Shown here: positions 55,647 through 64,000 of the stretch, piece by piece
How the letters are laid out: each line of letters begins with the position of its first letter
Numbering within the stretch: position 1 is the first letter of the stretch
Assembly (NCBI RefSeq): GCF_000368865.1
Contig: NZ_KB849727.1
Coordinates: 796,745 to 860,744 of the forward strand
Length of the DNA stretch: 64,000 nt
Source: Acinetobacter bouvetii DSM 14964 = CIP 107468
GTDB lineage: Bacteria > Pseudomonadota > Gammaproteobacteria > Pseudomonadales > Moraxellaceae
Direction of reading: 5' to 3'
Position numbers and translations under genes: made by a program
The notes under the pieces: model-generated
Database searches by the model: none
Told to the model about the DNA's origin: nothing
What the model saw: the letters and a program-made list of their open reading frames with translations, nothing else

Positions 55647-55835
55647 ATGAATATTCGTTTTAAGATTGAAGGCACAGCAGAGCCTGCGTTTGTTCACTTA
55701 AAAGACTCACCTACTGCACAGGACTGTTTCAGGCAGCTTCCGATTAAATTAGATCTGACTGATTATGCGTCAACAGAAAAATGGCCGACTGCCAGAAAAA
55801 CTGAGCTCACAGCATGTACTGCAATAAAAAATTAA
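55647..55835 (+). pseudogene. Truncated cyclophilin-like-fold protein gene
   Basis: The 62-residue reading starts MNIRFKIEGTAEPAFVHLKD and continues SPTAQDCFRQLPIKLDLTDY then ASTEKW. It resembles the N-terminus of bacterial cyclophilin-like proteins (PF18050 type), where DNPTARDFASLLPLTLTLED continues to YxxTEKI and PRKL. The family is about 110-120 residues long; here the sequence diverges after STEKW and stops, so the C-terminal half is lost. No ribosome site is obvious. I read it as a degraded gene. Confidence 0.5.
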
Positions 55836-55915
55836 CTGATTAATACTTAATAGCTTTTAGCACTTAAAGCTGTCTTTGCATGTGACATAGGATGCATCTG
55901 CGATTCCTTATTGAT

Positions 55916-56626
55916 TTAAAAAGATATAAAGCCAAGTAAATACTTCGTCACTGCAATCAGCGATGGGGCAAATAGCACCATAATAATTCCAGAAATAATC
56001 ATCGAGAGACTGGCAATGACGCCTTCCACTTCATGCCGCTGTCTTGCCCGGGCTATGCCCATAGCATGTGCGGCATTACCCAGTGCTGCACCCGAAGCAA
56101 GGTGATTTTTATATTTCATCCAAAGCAAAAGGAGGTCTCCCAACAACATGCCGATCAGACCTGTAATTACGGTAAAGAGCGGGATCAGGCTGATAGAGCC
56201 CCCCACTTTTTCGGTGAGCACTAAAGCAAAGGGGATTGAAATGGAACGCGCCAACAGGCTATTTTTAACGATGTCATCAAAGTCCAATAGGCTCGCCAAA
56301 AACCAGCTGCTGAAAAGACCCACCAACATGGCAAGGCTGGAACTGAAGAGCAACACTTTAAAATGCTGCTGAATCATGCGGCGATAACGAAATACAGGAA
56401 TCGCAAAAGCCACCGTAATTGGGCCGAGCATGGCCACCAAATATTGGGTATAAAAGTAATAGTCTTGAAACTGATGCCGTAACATAAAAATCAGCACGAT
56501 GCTCAAAACAGGGACGACAATAATTGGCGATAAATAGATTTTTTGTGTTCGAACAAAAAGCTGCTTTGCCATGAAATAGCACAGCACGGTCCAAACCAAG
56601 TAAAAAAGCCCCCAGCATTCAGTCAT
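55916..56626 (-). CDS. lrgB: LrgB family membrane protein
   Basis: The 236-residue protein has six to seven hydrophobic segments and the LrgB signatures AMLGPITVAFAIPVFRYR, RSISIPFALVLTEKVGGS and GNAAHAMGIARARQRHEVEG. LrgB/CidB proteins work with LrgA/CidA holin-like proteins; roles in murein hydrolase control and in metabolite (pyruvate-type) transport have been proposed. It overlaps lrgA by 8 bases and is the last gene of the cysI-lrgA-lrgB run. Confidence 0.87.
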   Translation of the reverse strand: MTECWGLFYLVWTVLCYFMAKQLFVRTQKIYLSPIIVVPVLSIVLIFMLRHQFQDYYFYTQYLVAMLGPITVAFAIPVFRYRRMIQQHFKVLLFSSSLAMLVGLFSSWFLASLLDFDDIVKNSLLARSISIPFALVLTEKVGGSISLIPLFTVITGLIGMLLGDLLLLWMKYKNHLASGAALGNAAHAMGIARARQRHEVEGVIASLSMIISGIIMVLFAPSLIAVTKYLLGFISF

Positions 56627-57035
56627 ACTGATCTTCCTGTTTGGGTTCTTGATTTAGCTCTGGCTGCTTTAACAGCAACCGCACGCTATATACAGAAACC
56701 ATCATCACCAAAGCGGTACTGATTAAAATCACCAGCAGAATTTTCCAACCACTGGCAATCAATAAATCCTGATATTGAATCACGCCGACCACCGGCGGAA
56801 TGAAAAACAGCAGCAGTTCCGCCAGTAACAGATCGGCACCGCGTTCAACGTGGGCTAATTTCAGCCACTTCATTTCAAGTAAGAACAGCAGCAGAAAAAA
56901 ACCAAGTACTCCTGATGCCACAGGCAAATTCAACAGCTTTTGCAAGACGTAAGCACAGCTCCAAACGGCCAAAATAATGATGATTTGGCAGCTCGCGGTT
57001 TTTAGCTTCTTCAGCCGAGTCTGATCATGCAACAT
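56619..57035 (-). CDS. lrgA: LrgA/CidA family holin-like protein
   Basis: The 138-residue protein has four hydrophobic segments and the CidA/LrgA features LNLPVASGVLGFFLLL and ERGADLLLAELLLFFIPPVV. Family members are small membrane proteins likened to phage holins. It begins 1 base after the cysI stop and overlaps lrgB by 8 bases, so translation of all three may be coupled. Confidence 0.87.
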   Translation of the reverse strand: MLHDQTRLKKLKTASCQIIIILAVWSCAYVLQKLLNLPVASGVLGFFLLLFLLEMKWLKLAHVERGADLLLAELLLFFIPPVVGVIQYQDLLIASGWKILLVILISTALVMMVSVYSVRLLLKQPELNQEPKQEDQYD

Positions 57036-57036
57036 C

Positions 57037-58689
57037 TCAATTTATATCCGCATATGCCCGCTCTTTAAACGGCTGGATCGAGACACGTTTGTAGGTTTCT
57101 AAAAAAGATTCATGCTCCAAACGCAAATCCAGATAAGTATTTAGAATTTCTTCGAGCACATCAGGAATATCTTCTGCGGGAAATGATGGCCCTAAAATAT
57201 CACCGAGGGATGCATCATGATCCGAATTACCGCCTAAGCTAATTTGGTAATATTCAGCGCCTTTTTTATCGACACCTAGAATGCCAATATTGCCGACATG
57301 GTGGTGTCCACACGCATTCATACAGCCTGAAATGTTTAGATCGACCTTGCCTAAATGATATAAAGCATCCAAATCATCAAAACGGCGAGCAATTGCTTCA
57401 TACACCGGAATGGATTTGGCATTTGCCAAGGAGCAAAAATCGCCGCCCGGACAGCAAATCATGTCAGTCAGGAAGCCAATATGTGCACGGGCCAAATTGC
57501 CGTGATCCAAGACTTGCCACAGTTCAAACAGATCCTTTTGGCGCACGTCGGTTAAGGCAATATTTTGCTCATGCGTAGTTCGCAGCTCACCAAAGGTATA
57601 TTGGTCAGCCAAATCTGCAATTAAACGCATTTCATCGGAGGTCATATCGCCCGGCGCCACACCTGCCCGCTTCAGGCTGATCGTGACGATGCGGTAGCCT
57701 GTTACTTTATGAGGGTGAGTATTGATATTGAACCAGTGTTTAAACTTCGGATACAGCTGGAACCAGGCCTCAAAATTTTCCGCTTCTAAAGGTTCATAGG
57801 CAAATGGCTGAAATACTGCATCCATTTGCGCCAAGACACTGGGCTGAACTTTAAGCAGTGTTTGAGTATGTGCAAATTCCGCTTCAACTTTTTCCGCAAA
57901 GCCGGCTGGAGTGAGGGCTTTTACTAAAATTTTAATGCGCGCTTTGTATTTATTATCACGGCGGCCATGCAAATTATAGACACGCATGATGGCATCTAAA
58001 TAGGCAATTAAATCTTCACGGGCTAAAAATGGCTTAATGACATGCCCTGCTAATGGTGTACGCCCAAGCCCGCCGCCGACTTTAATTTGATAGCCCAACT
58101 CTCCAGTCTCATTTTCTACCAGATAAACCCCAACATCATGAAAGGTCGTAGCAGCGCGGTCTTGCTCAGGGTGTGCACAAACCGCTATTTTAAATTTACG
58201 CGGCAGGAATGAAAATTCTGGATGAAAGGTACTCCACTGGCGAATCAGTTCACAGGTAGGACGCGGGTCTGTGAGCTCCCCATCAACCACACCTGCATAC
58301 TGGTCTGTGGTGGTGTTTCGAATACAGTTGCCACTGGTCTGGATAGAATGCATGTGTACCGCAGCGAGTTCCTGCAAAATATCAGGAACATCTTCAAGCT
58401 GCGGCCAATTCAATTGAATATTTTGACGCGTTGAAATATGCGCATAACCACGGTCATACTTCTGCGCAACCTCAGCCACTTTCCGCAGTTGCTTCGAATT
58501 CATTAAGCCATAAGGCACCGCCAAACGCAGCATGGGCGCATAGCGCTGAATGTACAAACCATTTTGCAATCGCAATGGACGGTATTCTTCTTCGGTCAGT
58601 TTCCCCTCTAAATAACGCTGGGTTTGGTCGCGGAATTGTGCGACACGTTCGTTTAATAAATTTTGATCAAAGTCTGTATATAAAAACAT
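57037..58689 (-). CDS. cysI: Nitrite/sulfite reductase, sulfite reductase type CysI
   Basis: The 550-residue siroheme/[4Fe-4S] enzyme reduces sulfite to sulfide in cysteine biosynthesis. Cluster ligands are readable in ICCPGGDFCSLANAKS and NISGCMNACGHHHVGN. The siroheme-binding arginines lie in the N-terminal blocks YDRGYAHISTRQNIQLNWPQ and RNTTTDQYAG. It is the single-polypeptide type common in pseudomonads and Acinetobacter. The gene that follows is lrgA rather than another sulfur gene, which is unexpected. Confidence 0.87.
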   Translation of the reverse strand: MFLYTDFDQNLLNERVAQFRDQTQRYLEGKLTEEEYRPLRLQNGLYIQRYAPMLRLAVPYGLMNSKQLRKVAEVAQKYDRGYAHISTRQNIQLNWPQLEDVPDILQELAAVHMHSIQTSGNCIRNTTTDQYAGVVDGELTDPRPTCELIRQWSTFHPEFSFLPRKFKIAVCAHPEQDRAATTFHDVGVYLVENETGELGYQIKVGGGLGRTPLAGHVIKPFLAREDLIAYLDAIMRVYNLHGRRDNKYKARIKILVKALTPAGFAEKVEAEFAHTQTLLKVQPSVLAQMDAVFQPFAYEPLEAENFEAWFQLYPKFKHWFNINTHPHKVTGYRIVTISLKRAGVAPGDMTSDEMRLIADLADQYTFGELRTTHEQNIALTDVRQKDLFELWQVLDHGNLARAHIGFLTDMICCPGGDFCSLANAKSIPVYEAIARRFDDLDALYHLGKVDLNISGCMNACGHHHVGNIGILGVDKKGAEYYQISLGGNSDHDASLGDILGPSFPAEDIPDVLEEILNTYLDLRLEHESFLETYKRVSIQPFKERAYADIN

Positions 58690-58758
58690 TTGAGCGGCCT
58701 ATGTATATGCATCAATATGAAAGAAAAACTGTTTTAACTGCGAGATCAAAAACGTAAG

Positions 58759-59601
58759 TTAGGCAAAAAAAGTCACCTGATTTCGGGACCCGCCATGTTG
58801 TAGGCAGGTCTGCATATACTCGGCATAGACCGATAATTTTTCATAAATATGCTCTGCATAAAACATATCTTCCACCAGCTGCTTGGCTTGAGCCTGACTA
58901 TAACGACCACTCACAGATAGCAACTGTGCATTGAGTTTTGAAAATTTTTCACATAAATCGATATATTGCTGATCTTTGTTTTTAAAGAATAATTTGCGCA
59001 TATTGAGTTCAGTGCTGACCATAATTTTGTCTAACGGATCAGTATGAATAGAGTGAATCCTAATTTTAAAAAACTGTTCAATTTCAGCAATTTTTTGACT
59101 ATCAAGCTTTAAGTGCGTAATTAAAAAAATCTGGGAAATATCAGCTCTGCATAAGGCATGCAGCAACGCATAATAAAAGAAATCAACATCATCCAAGTCG
59201 GTATCATGCAAGTCTAAATAAATATTTAAAGCTTCTAGCACATCATCAATTTTTAAGTGCTGCTTTTTCTCAGCCTGATAGTATCGGCTTAATAGATTCA
59301 GTACAGGAGCTGTTGCCTGGCTATGATAGATGGCTGTTTGATTTAAATTTCCCAGAATAAATGGCGCAAACAGGTAGGCTAAACTTGATTGCTCATTCTG
59401 AATCGCAGACTGCACAATATAATCTGCTTTCGCCTTGGAGAGTTCGCGCAGCACTTTTGCACGCAGCAGTGTTGCTTCTAAATTGACGAATTTCTGAGTC
59501 AATTTCTGTTTCAGTTTTTCAGATAAAATACCTTGTTCAATAATCTCAGGAATTTTATTCAGACTCTTTGTAACAAACATTTCAGCACCATCCAGATCCA
59601 T
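58759..59601 (-). CDS. Hypothetical cytoplasmic helical protein
   Basis: The 280-residue protein has no signal peptide or membrane segment. It looks almost entirely alpha-helical, rich in Leu, Lys and Gln, with an acidic stretch LDLHDTDLDDVDFFYYALLH in the middle. I recognise no family. The reading from 59601 has no clear ribosome site; a start at 59580 (MFVTKSLNK) is possible. It lies 69 bases upstream of cysI on the same strand and is divergent from the cio operon, so a link to either is possible but not shown. Confidence 0.65.
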   Translation of the reverse strand: MDLDGAEMFVTKSLNKIPEIIEQGILSEKLKQKLTQKFVNLEATLLRAKVLRELSKAKADYIVQSAIQNEQSSLAYLFAPFILGNLNQTAIYHSQATAPVLNLLSRYYQAEKKQHLKIDDVLEALNIYLDLHDTDLDDVDFFYYALLHALCRADISQIFLITHLKLDSQKIAEIEQFFKIRIHSIHTDPLDKIMVSTELNMRKLFFKNKDQQYIDLCEKFSKLNAQLLSVSGRYSQAQAKQLVEDMFYAEHIYEKLSVYAEYMQTCLQHGGSRNQVTFFA

Positions 59602-59872
59602 TTATAGTTGTTATTTTTAATTCTTTTTCACATCGGCAGTAGCTACAGAATTGTGCTGTATAAATATAACAGAGCACCTTTATCTGCGTTTCCTGTTATA
59701 TTTTATATGACACGTTTTTGTACCTACATCTTGAATTCTCTGTCCTGCAAAATCGGGATAATTATTCAAAGTAGGTAGTTTTGATGAAACGATCTATCAT
59801 TTTTTACACCTCCTATCTAGTCAGCCTTGAGTTATCAGCGATTAGATGCCTCAGCCAGCAATGGAGGTTTCT

Positions 59873-61330
59873 ATGAGCCTTGGATTGACTGCACTAGAAC
59901 TCGCTCGAATTCAATTCGCCTTTACAGTTTCTTTTCACATCATCTTCCCTGCTACTTCGATTGGCTTAGCCTGCTTTCTGGCGCTGCTGGAATGGAAATG
60001 GCTGCGCACTCAAAACCCGATTTATAAAGATCTGTTCAAATACTGGATTAAAATTTTTGCCGTTGCCTTTGCCATGGGTGTGGTATCGGGCATTGTCATG
60101 GCGTATCAGTTCGGTACCAACTGGAGTGAATTTTCTCGCATTGCCGGTTCGGTCACTGGTCCATTACTGACTTATGAAGTGCTGAGCGCCTTTTTCCTTG
60201 AAGCCGGGTTTCTCGGCATCATGCTGTTCGGCTGGGGGCGTGTCGGGCCTAAGGCACATTTCTTTGCGACCTTGATGGTCGCCATTGGGACCTGTATTTC
60301 CATGTTCTGGATTTTATCGTCCAACAGCTGGATGCAGACCCCGCAAGGCTTTGCTATCGAAAATGGCATTATTGTCCCCTCTGACTGGTGGGCCATTGTG
60401 TTTAACCCATCCTTCCCCTACCGCTTTGCCCATATGGCAACCGCGGCTTTCCTTGTATCTTCCTTATTGGTTGTGGGGACAGCTGCATGGCATTTATTCA
60501 AAGGCCGCCGCGACGCGTTAGTCAAGAAGTCCTTCTCCATGGGACTTTGGATGGTGCTCGTCACGTCTTGCCTGCAAGTGGTGATTGGGGATCAGCACGG
60601 TTTGAATACCCTTGAGCATCAACCGGCTAAATTGGCAGCCATTGAAGGTCACTGGGAAACCAATCGTGATCATGGTATGCCTTTACTGCTATTTGCTTTG
60701 CCTGATATGGAGAATGAACGCAATAACCTAGAAGTCGGCATCCCGAACTTAGGCAGCTTAATTTTAACCCATTCCATGGATGGAAAAGTCACAGGCTTAA
60801 AAGACTTCGCCCCTGAAGATCGTCCGCCTGTTCCCATCGTGTTCTGGAGTTTCCGCGTGATGGTGGGACTCGGCATGCTGATGGTGTTGATGTCACTGAC
60901 TGCTTTATGGCTGCGTAAACAAGACCGGTTATATGAAAGCCGCTGGTTTCATAAGTTTGCCACCGTTATGGGGCCTACAGGCTATATCGCCTTACTCGCA
61001 GGCTGGGTGACTACGGAGGTCGGCAGACAGCCTTGGGTGGTCTATGGCGTCATTCGCACCCAGCATGGTTTATCGCATACCGTGACTGCAGAACAAGTCG
61101 GGCTCAGTCTGATTATTTTTGTACTGGTCTATACCGTGGTTTTCGGCACAGGTATCTATTACATGCTGAAATTAATCAAGGCCGGTCCCGTACATATAGA
61201 CAGCCTTGATCAGCAGCTTGCCGGTCCTGGGCATTTTAAAACGCCGATGCGGCCATTGAGTGCCGTCGATGAAGCAATTGATGGCTCAGCAAGCCAAACC
61301 CCTGCAAATAAGGAGCAGCATCATGATTGA
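59873..61330 (+). CDS. cioA: Cyanide-insensitive (bd-type) quinol oxidase subunit I
   Basis: The 485-residue subunit I has the cytochrome bd fold. FAFTVSFHIIFPATSIGLAC near the N-terminus holds the first heme histidine, and GVVSGIVMAYQFGTNW, SNSWMQTPQGF and HMATAAFLVSSLLV follow. The Q-loop region is short, as in CioA of Pseudomonas, rather than the long loop of E. coli CydA. It oxidises ubiquinol and reduces oxygen at the inner membrane, tolerating cyanide in the known homologue. ATG 59873 follows GGAGG. The start of cioB overlaps its end by 8 bases. Confidence 0.88.
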   Translation: MSLGLTALELARIQFAFTVSFHIIFPATSIGLACFLALLEWKWLRTQNPIYKDLFKYWIKIFAVAFAMGVVSGIVMAYQFGTNWSEFSRIAGSVTGPLLTYEVLSAFFLEAGFLGIMLFGWGRVGPKAHFFATLMVAIGTCISMFWILSSNSWMQTPQGFAIENGIIVPSDWWAIVFNPSFPYRFAHMATAAFLVSSLLVVGTAAWHLFKGRRDALVKKSFSMGLWMVLVTSCLQVVIGDQHGLNTLEHQPAKLAAIEGHWETNRDHGMPLLLFALPDMENERNNLEVGIPNLGSLILTHSMDGKVTGLKDFAPEDRPPVPIVFWSFRVMVGLGMLMVLMSLTALWLRKQDRLYESRWFHKFATVMGPTGYIALLAGWVTTEVGRQPWVVYGVIRTQHGLSHTVTAEQVGLSLIIFVLVYTVVFGTGIYYMLKLIKAGPVHIDSLDQQLAGPGHFKTPMRPLSAVDEAIDGSASQTPANKEQHHD

Positions 61331-62327
61331 TCTTGCATTGGTCTGGGTCGGTATCATTGGCTTGGGCGTCTTAATTTACGTGGTGATGGATGGCTTTGAT
61401 CTCGGGATTGGCATACTGTTCCCGTTTATTCAAGGGCAGCAAGAACGCGATGTTATGATGAATACCGTGGCGCCTGTCTGGGATGGCAACGAAACCTGGA
61501 TGGTCTTGGGCGGTGCAGGTCTATTTGCCGCCTTTCCTCTGGTCTATTCCACCGTGTTATCTGCCTTGTATTTACCCATCATTTTTATGGTGGTGGCTTT
61601 GATTTTCCGAGGCGTAGCCTTTGAGTTCCGCTTTAAAGCCCATCGCAGCAAGCCGCTATGGGATCAGGCCTTTATTTGGGGTTCATTCTTTTCCAGCTTC
61701 TTCCAAGGCGTGATTCTCGGCGCGTACATTCAAGGGATTGAAACGCAAAATGGCATTTATAGTGGCGGCTCACTCGACTGGCTGACTCCATTCTCTTTGT
61801 TTGTGGGCTTAGGGGTGGTTATCATGTATAGCGCATTAGGCTGCGCATGGCTCATCATGAAAACCGAGGCAGATTTACAAGCGAAAATGTATGCGCTGAT
61901 GCCTAAGCTCATTATTACCTTATTGATTGTCTTTGGCACCGTCAGTATCTATACACCTATCAGCCATCCCGAAATTGCGCAGCGCTGGTTTAGCTTACCG
62001 AATCTGTTCTATTTCAGCCCTGTGCCTGCGTTGGTGCTGATCTGTTCTGGGCTTATTTTGAAAGCATGCGCGCAGCGAAAAGATGCGCAGCCCTTTGTTT
62101 TAACGCTGGGTCTGGTATTTCTAGCCTTTACGGGTTTTGTGATCAGTTTATGGCCCAACATCATTCCGCCAGCTGTTTCCATCTGGCAAGCTGCTGCTCC
62201 TAAATCAAGTATGAGATTTGCACTGATCGGTGCGGTCATTCTAATCCCGATTATTCTGGTTTATACCTTTTTATCCTACTGGGTATTCCGTGACAAAGTG
62301 CGTATTGGTGATGAAGGCTATCATTAA
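61323..62327 (+). CDS. cioB: Cyanide-insensitive quinol oxidase subunit II
   Basis: The 334-residue partner of CioA has about eight hydrophobic segments. It has the CydB features YVVMDGFDLGIGILFPF, WDGNETWMVLGGAGLFAAFP and RGVAFEFRFK. ATG 61323 is preceded by AAGGAG and overlaps the cioA end by 8 bases, so the pair is translationally coupled. A small subunit gene follows 14 bases later. Confidence 0.9.
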   Translation: MIDLALVWVGIIGLGVLIYVVMDGFDLGIGILFPFIQGQQERDVMMNTVAPVWDGNETWMVLGGAGLFAAFPLVYSTVLSALYLPIIFMVVALIFRGVAFEFRFKAHRSKPLWDQAFIWGSFFSSFFQGVILGAYIQGIETQNGIYSGGSLDWLTPFSLFVGLGVVIMYSALGCAWLIMKTEADLQAKMYALMPKLIITLLIVFGTVSIYTPISHPEIAQRWFSLPNLFYFSPVPALVLICSGLILKACAQRKDAQPFVLTLGLVFLAFTGFVISLWPNIIPPAVSIWQAAAPKSSMRFALIGAVILIPIILVYTFLSYWVFRDKVRIGDEGYH

Positions 62328-62341
62328 GCAAGGTGACCCTG

Positions 62342-62464
62342 ATGAAAAAAATACAAAATCGTTTGAATCCTGCTACATGGTTCATATTATTATGGTGTTT
62401 TGGTTTCCTGTCCCTAGGCTTAATTGCAGGAGTTTTTAGACTGCTGCTCAGCTTGGCCTATTAA
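62342..62464 (+). CDS. DUF2474-type small subunit of the cio oxidase (40 residues)
   Basis: A 40-codon frame encodes MKKIQNRLNPATWFILLWCF and then GFLSLGLIAGVFRLLLSLAY: a basic N-terminus and a single membrane helix. This is the pattern of DUF2474 proteins found after cioAB-type genes, analogous to CydX. A GGTGA site precedes it and it lies 14 bases after cioB. It probably stabilises the oxidase; this is inferred from position and pattern. Confidence 0.82.
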   Translation: MKKIQNRLNPATWFILLWCFGFLSLGLIAGVFRLLLSLAY

Positions 62465-62536
62465 AAGCATATTGGATAAAACCTTGGATAGCAGTGAAAT
62501 CATTGCTATCCCTTTCTCATATGAGCATGTCACTTT

Positions 62537-63946
62537 ATGTATAAATCAGAACAACTCGCCTTAAGCCTAAAACATCTGATTGAAACAGGGGCTTGGAAAG
62601 CGCATGAGAAACTTCCCTCTTTAAGGCAGCAGGTCGAAATTTCAGGGTTTAGCTTAATTACAGTCATGAATGCCTATCAGGAACTTGAAGCTCAAGGACT
62701 GATCTATTCAAAAGAAAAATTAGGTTACTTTGTTGCAGAGAATCCCTTACAGGCAGCACTCGCAAAAAAAGTCATTGTGAATGAAAAAATTGAGATTAAC
62801 TCACTGGTATTCCGTTATTTAAAATCCATTCAATCTGAAAAAATTATTCCCTTGGGAAGCGCTTTTCCCGATAGCCAACTGCTTTATTCTCCGAAGCTGA
62901 TGCAAACCTTGGCGCAACAGGCAAAATACCGAGTCGGCTATGAGCAAATGCCGAGCTTACCGCCGGGAAACTACGAGCTCAGAAAACTGATCGCTCAACG
63001 CTATTGCATGCAAGGCATTCCCACCGATCCCTCTGACATTGTGATTACCTCTGGCGGACTGGATGCTTTAAATTTGTCTTTAAGAGCCATGACCCAGGCA
63101 GGTGATTATATTCTGCTGCAAGAAACGATTTTCTATGGAGCTTGGCAAGCAGCTGAAAATCTGGGCTTAAAGGTCATTACTATTCCAGAACACCCAGAAC
63201 ATGGGCTGGATATAGAAGCCTTTAAAAAAGCCATTACAAGCTATCCAATTAAAGTCTGTTTAATGATGCTGAACAGCCATAATCCGATTGGATTTACAGT
63301 CAGTGACGAGATTAAATTTGAATTGGCTAAATTGCTGCATCAGCATGAAATTTATTTGATTGAAGATGATGTCTATGAAGAGCTTTATTATGATCAAAAA
63401 CGGCCTCTATCCATGAAGTATTATGATCAACAAAACTTGGTCTTGCACTGCTCTTCTTTTTCCAAAACGTTGGGGGCTGGTTTCCGTGTTGGCTGGGTTT
63501 ATGCGGGAAAATTTTCTGAACATATACAGCATCTGCAATTGATGAGCACCATCTCTGTAAACTCATTCATTCAAAATGCTTTAGTCGATTACCTCTCACA
63601 CCGTCATTATGAAAAACATTTAAAAGGCCTGCGTACAACCTTAAAACGGCTTAAAAATCAATATTATCAATATCTCAGCAAGAATTTACCCGAAAATTGC
63701 ACTGTGCATTATTATCCATCAGGCTATTTTCTGTGGGTGACACTGCCTGAAGAAGCAGATAGCAGCCGAATTTACGAAAGCATGATCCAAAACAATATTG
63801 GCATCGCGCCAAGTATTCTCTTTTATCGTGAAAATAAAAAACAGAACCACATCCGTATCAATTGTTCATTTGAAATGAATGAAACCATCATTCAAGCACT
63901 TGATCTAATGATCGTACAAATTTTAGAAATAGGATTGCGATCTTGA
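62537..63946 (+). CDS. MocR-type GntR/aminotransferase-fused transcriptional regulator
   Basis: The 469-residue protein has an N-terminal GntR winged helix (residues 1-70, with HEKLPSLRQQVEISGFSLIT). It is fused to a fold-type I aminotransferase-like domain that binds PLP: the lysine is in HCSSFSKTLGAGFRVGW, with SHNPIGFTV and EDDVYEELYYD as family elements. Such MocR regulators respond to PLP or amino compounds. It lies 72 bases after the DUF2474 gene on the same strand. Whether it controls the cio genes or a gene beyond the window cannot be decided. Confidence 0.87.
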   Translation: MYKSEQLALSLKHLIETGAWKAHEKLPSLRQQVEISGFSLITVMNAYQELEAQGLIYSKEKLGYFVAENPLQAALAKKVIVNEKIEINSLVFRYLKSIQSEKIIPLGSAFPDSQLLYSPKLMQTLAQQAKYRVGYEQMPSLPPGNYELRKLIAQRYCMQGIPTDPSDIVITSGGLDALNLSLRAMTQAGDYILLQETIFYGAWQAAENLGLKVITIPEHPEHGLDIEAFKKAITSYPIKVCLMMLNSHNPIGFTVSDEIKFELAKLLHQHEIYLIEDDVYEELYYDQKRPLSMKYYDQQNLVLHCSSFSKTLGAGFRVGWVYAGKFSEHIQHLQLMSTISVNSFIQNALVDYLSHRHYEKHLKGLRTTLKRLKNQYYQYLSKNLPENCTVHYYPSGYFLWVTLPEEADSSRIYESMIQNNIGIAPSILFYRENKKQNHIRINCSFEMNETIIQALDLMIVQILEIGLRS

Positions 63947-64000
63947 CAGCCAATTTGTTTAAACAGATAGATCATCATACTTGCAGCTTTAAACTCTACT

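Noticed and set aside
55840..55915. Possible stem AGCTTTTAGCACTTAAAGCT after lrgB
   Set aside because: Stem is short and AT-rich, with no clear T-tract on the minus strand.
63947..64000. Start of another gene at the right edge
   Set aside because: No ribosome site with a following open frame could be recognised in the last 54 bases.

Overview
The window looks like a piece of an Acinetobacter chromosome. Base composition is moderately AT-rich. The decisive marker is a complete protocatechuate/quinate supraoperon (pcaIJFBDKCHG-quiBCXA) with a divergent IclR-type pcaU, in the order known from Acinetobacter baylyi. The hut, uppP and cio genes also fit. No tRNA, rRNA, CRISPR array or intact mobile element was seen. 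Species-level assignment is not possible by eye.

Layout. (1) 1-2200: start of the histidine-utilisation block on the minus strand (hutC, hutD, first codons of hutU) with two HutC-type operators, then an IS1595-type transposase remnant. (2) 2300-7400: an AlkK-like acyl-CoA ligase upstream of prpB and prpC, plus an AraC regulator. (3) 7570-13040: an envelope/lipid-uptake-flavoured group: a DUF1302 outer-membrane protein, a small RBBP9/YdeN-type hydrolase, an enlarged OmpW/AlkL-type protein and a second AraC regulator. (4) 13180-19607: a seven-gene minus-strand catabolic operon (quinone oxidoreductase, TauD/TfdA dioxygenase, BKACE, MFS carrier, DsbA/FrnE-like protein, Rieske ferredoxin, YeiH-type exporter) whose substrate I cannot name. 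(5) uppP on the plus strand.

(6) 21283-34741 is the most unusual stretch. It is a tight minus-strand five-gene operon encoding only exported proteins: a small DUF11-like protein, a 935-residue DUF11 repeat protein, a 2012-residue modular protein ending in a predicted outer-membrane barrel, an OmpA-domain protein, and a 969-residue DUF11 protein with a lectin-like N-terminus. I read it as a candidate cell-surface assembly that is not functionally described as far as I know.

(7) 35450-51760: remnant of an IclR regulator, then quiA, quiX, quiC, quiB, pcaG, H, C, K, D, B, F, J, I (minus strand) and pcaU (plus strand). Together these take quinate/shikimate in the periplasm to protocatechuate, cleave the ring and finish at succinyl-CoA and acetyl-CoA. 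The pcaU-pcaI intergenic region holds the three-repeat PcaU operator. (8) 51960-55835: IS256-type transposase remnant, a Fur-boxed TonB siderophore receptor with a small secreted partner, and a truncated cyclophilin-like gene. (9) 55916-59601: sulfite reductase cysI abutting an lrgA-lrgB pair, and an unrecognised 280-residue protein. (10) 59873-63946: the cyanide-insensitive bd-type quinol oxidase cioA-cioB with a 40-residue DUF2474 subunit, followed by a MocR-type regulator.

All identifications come from reading motifs and recalled family similarity. No database search was run.
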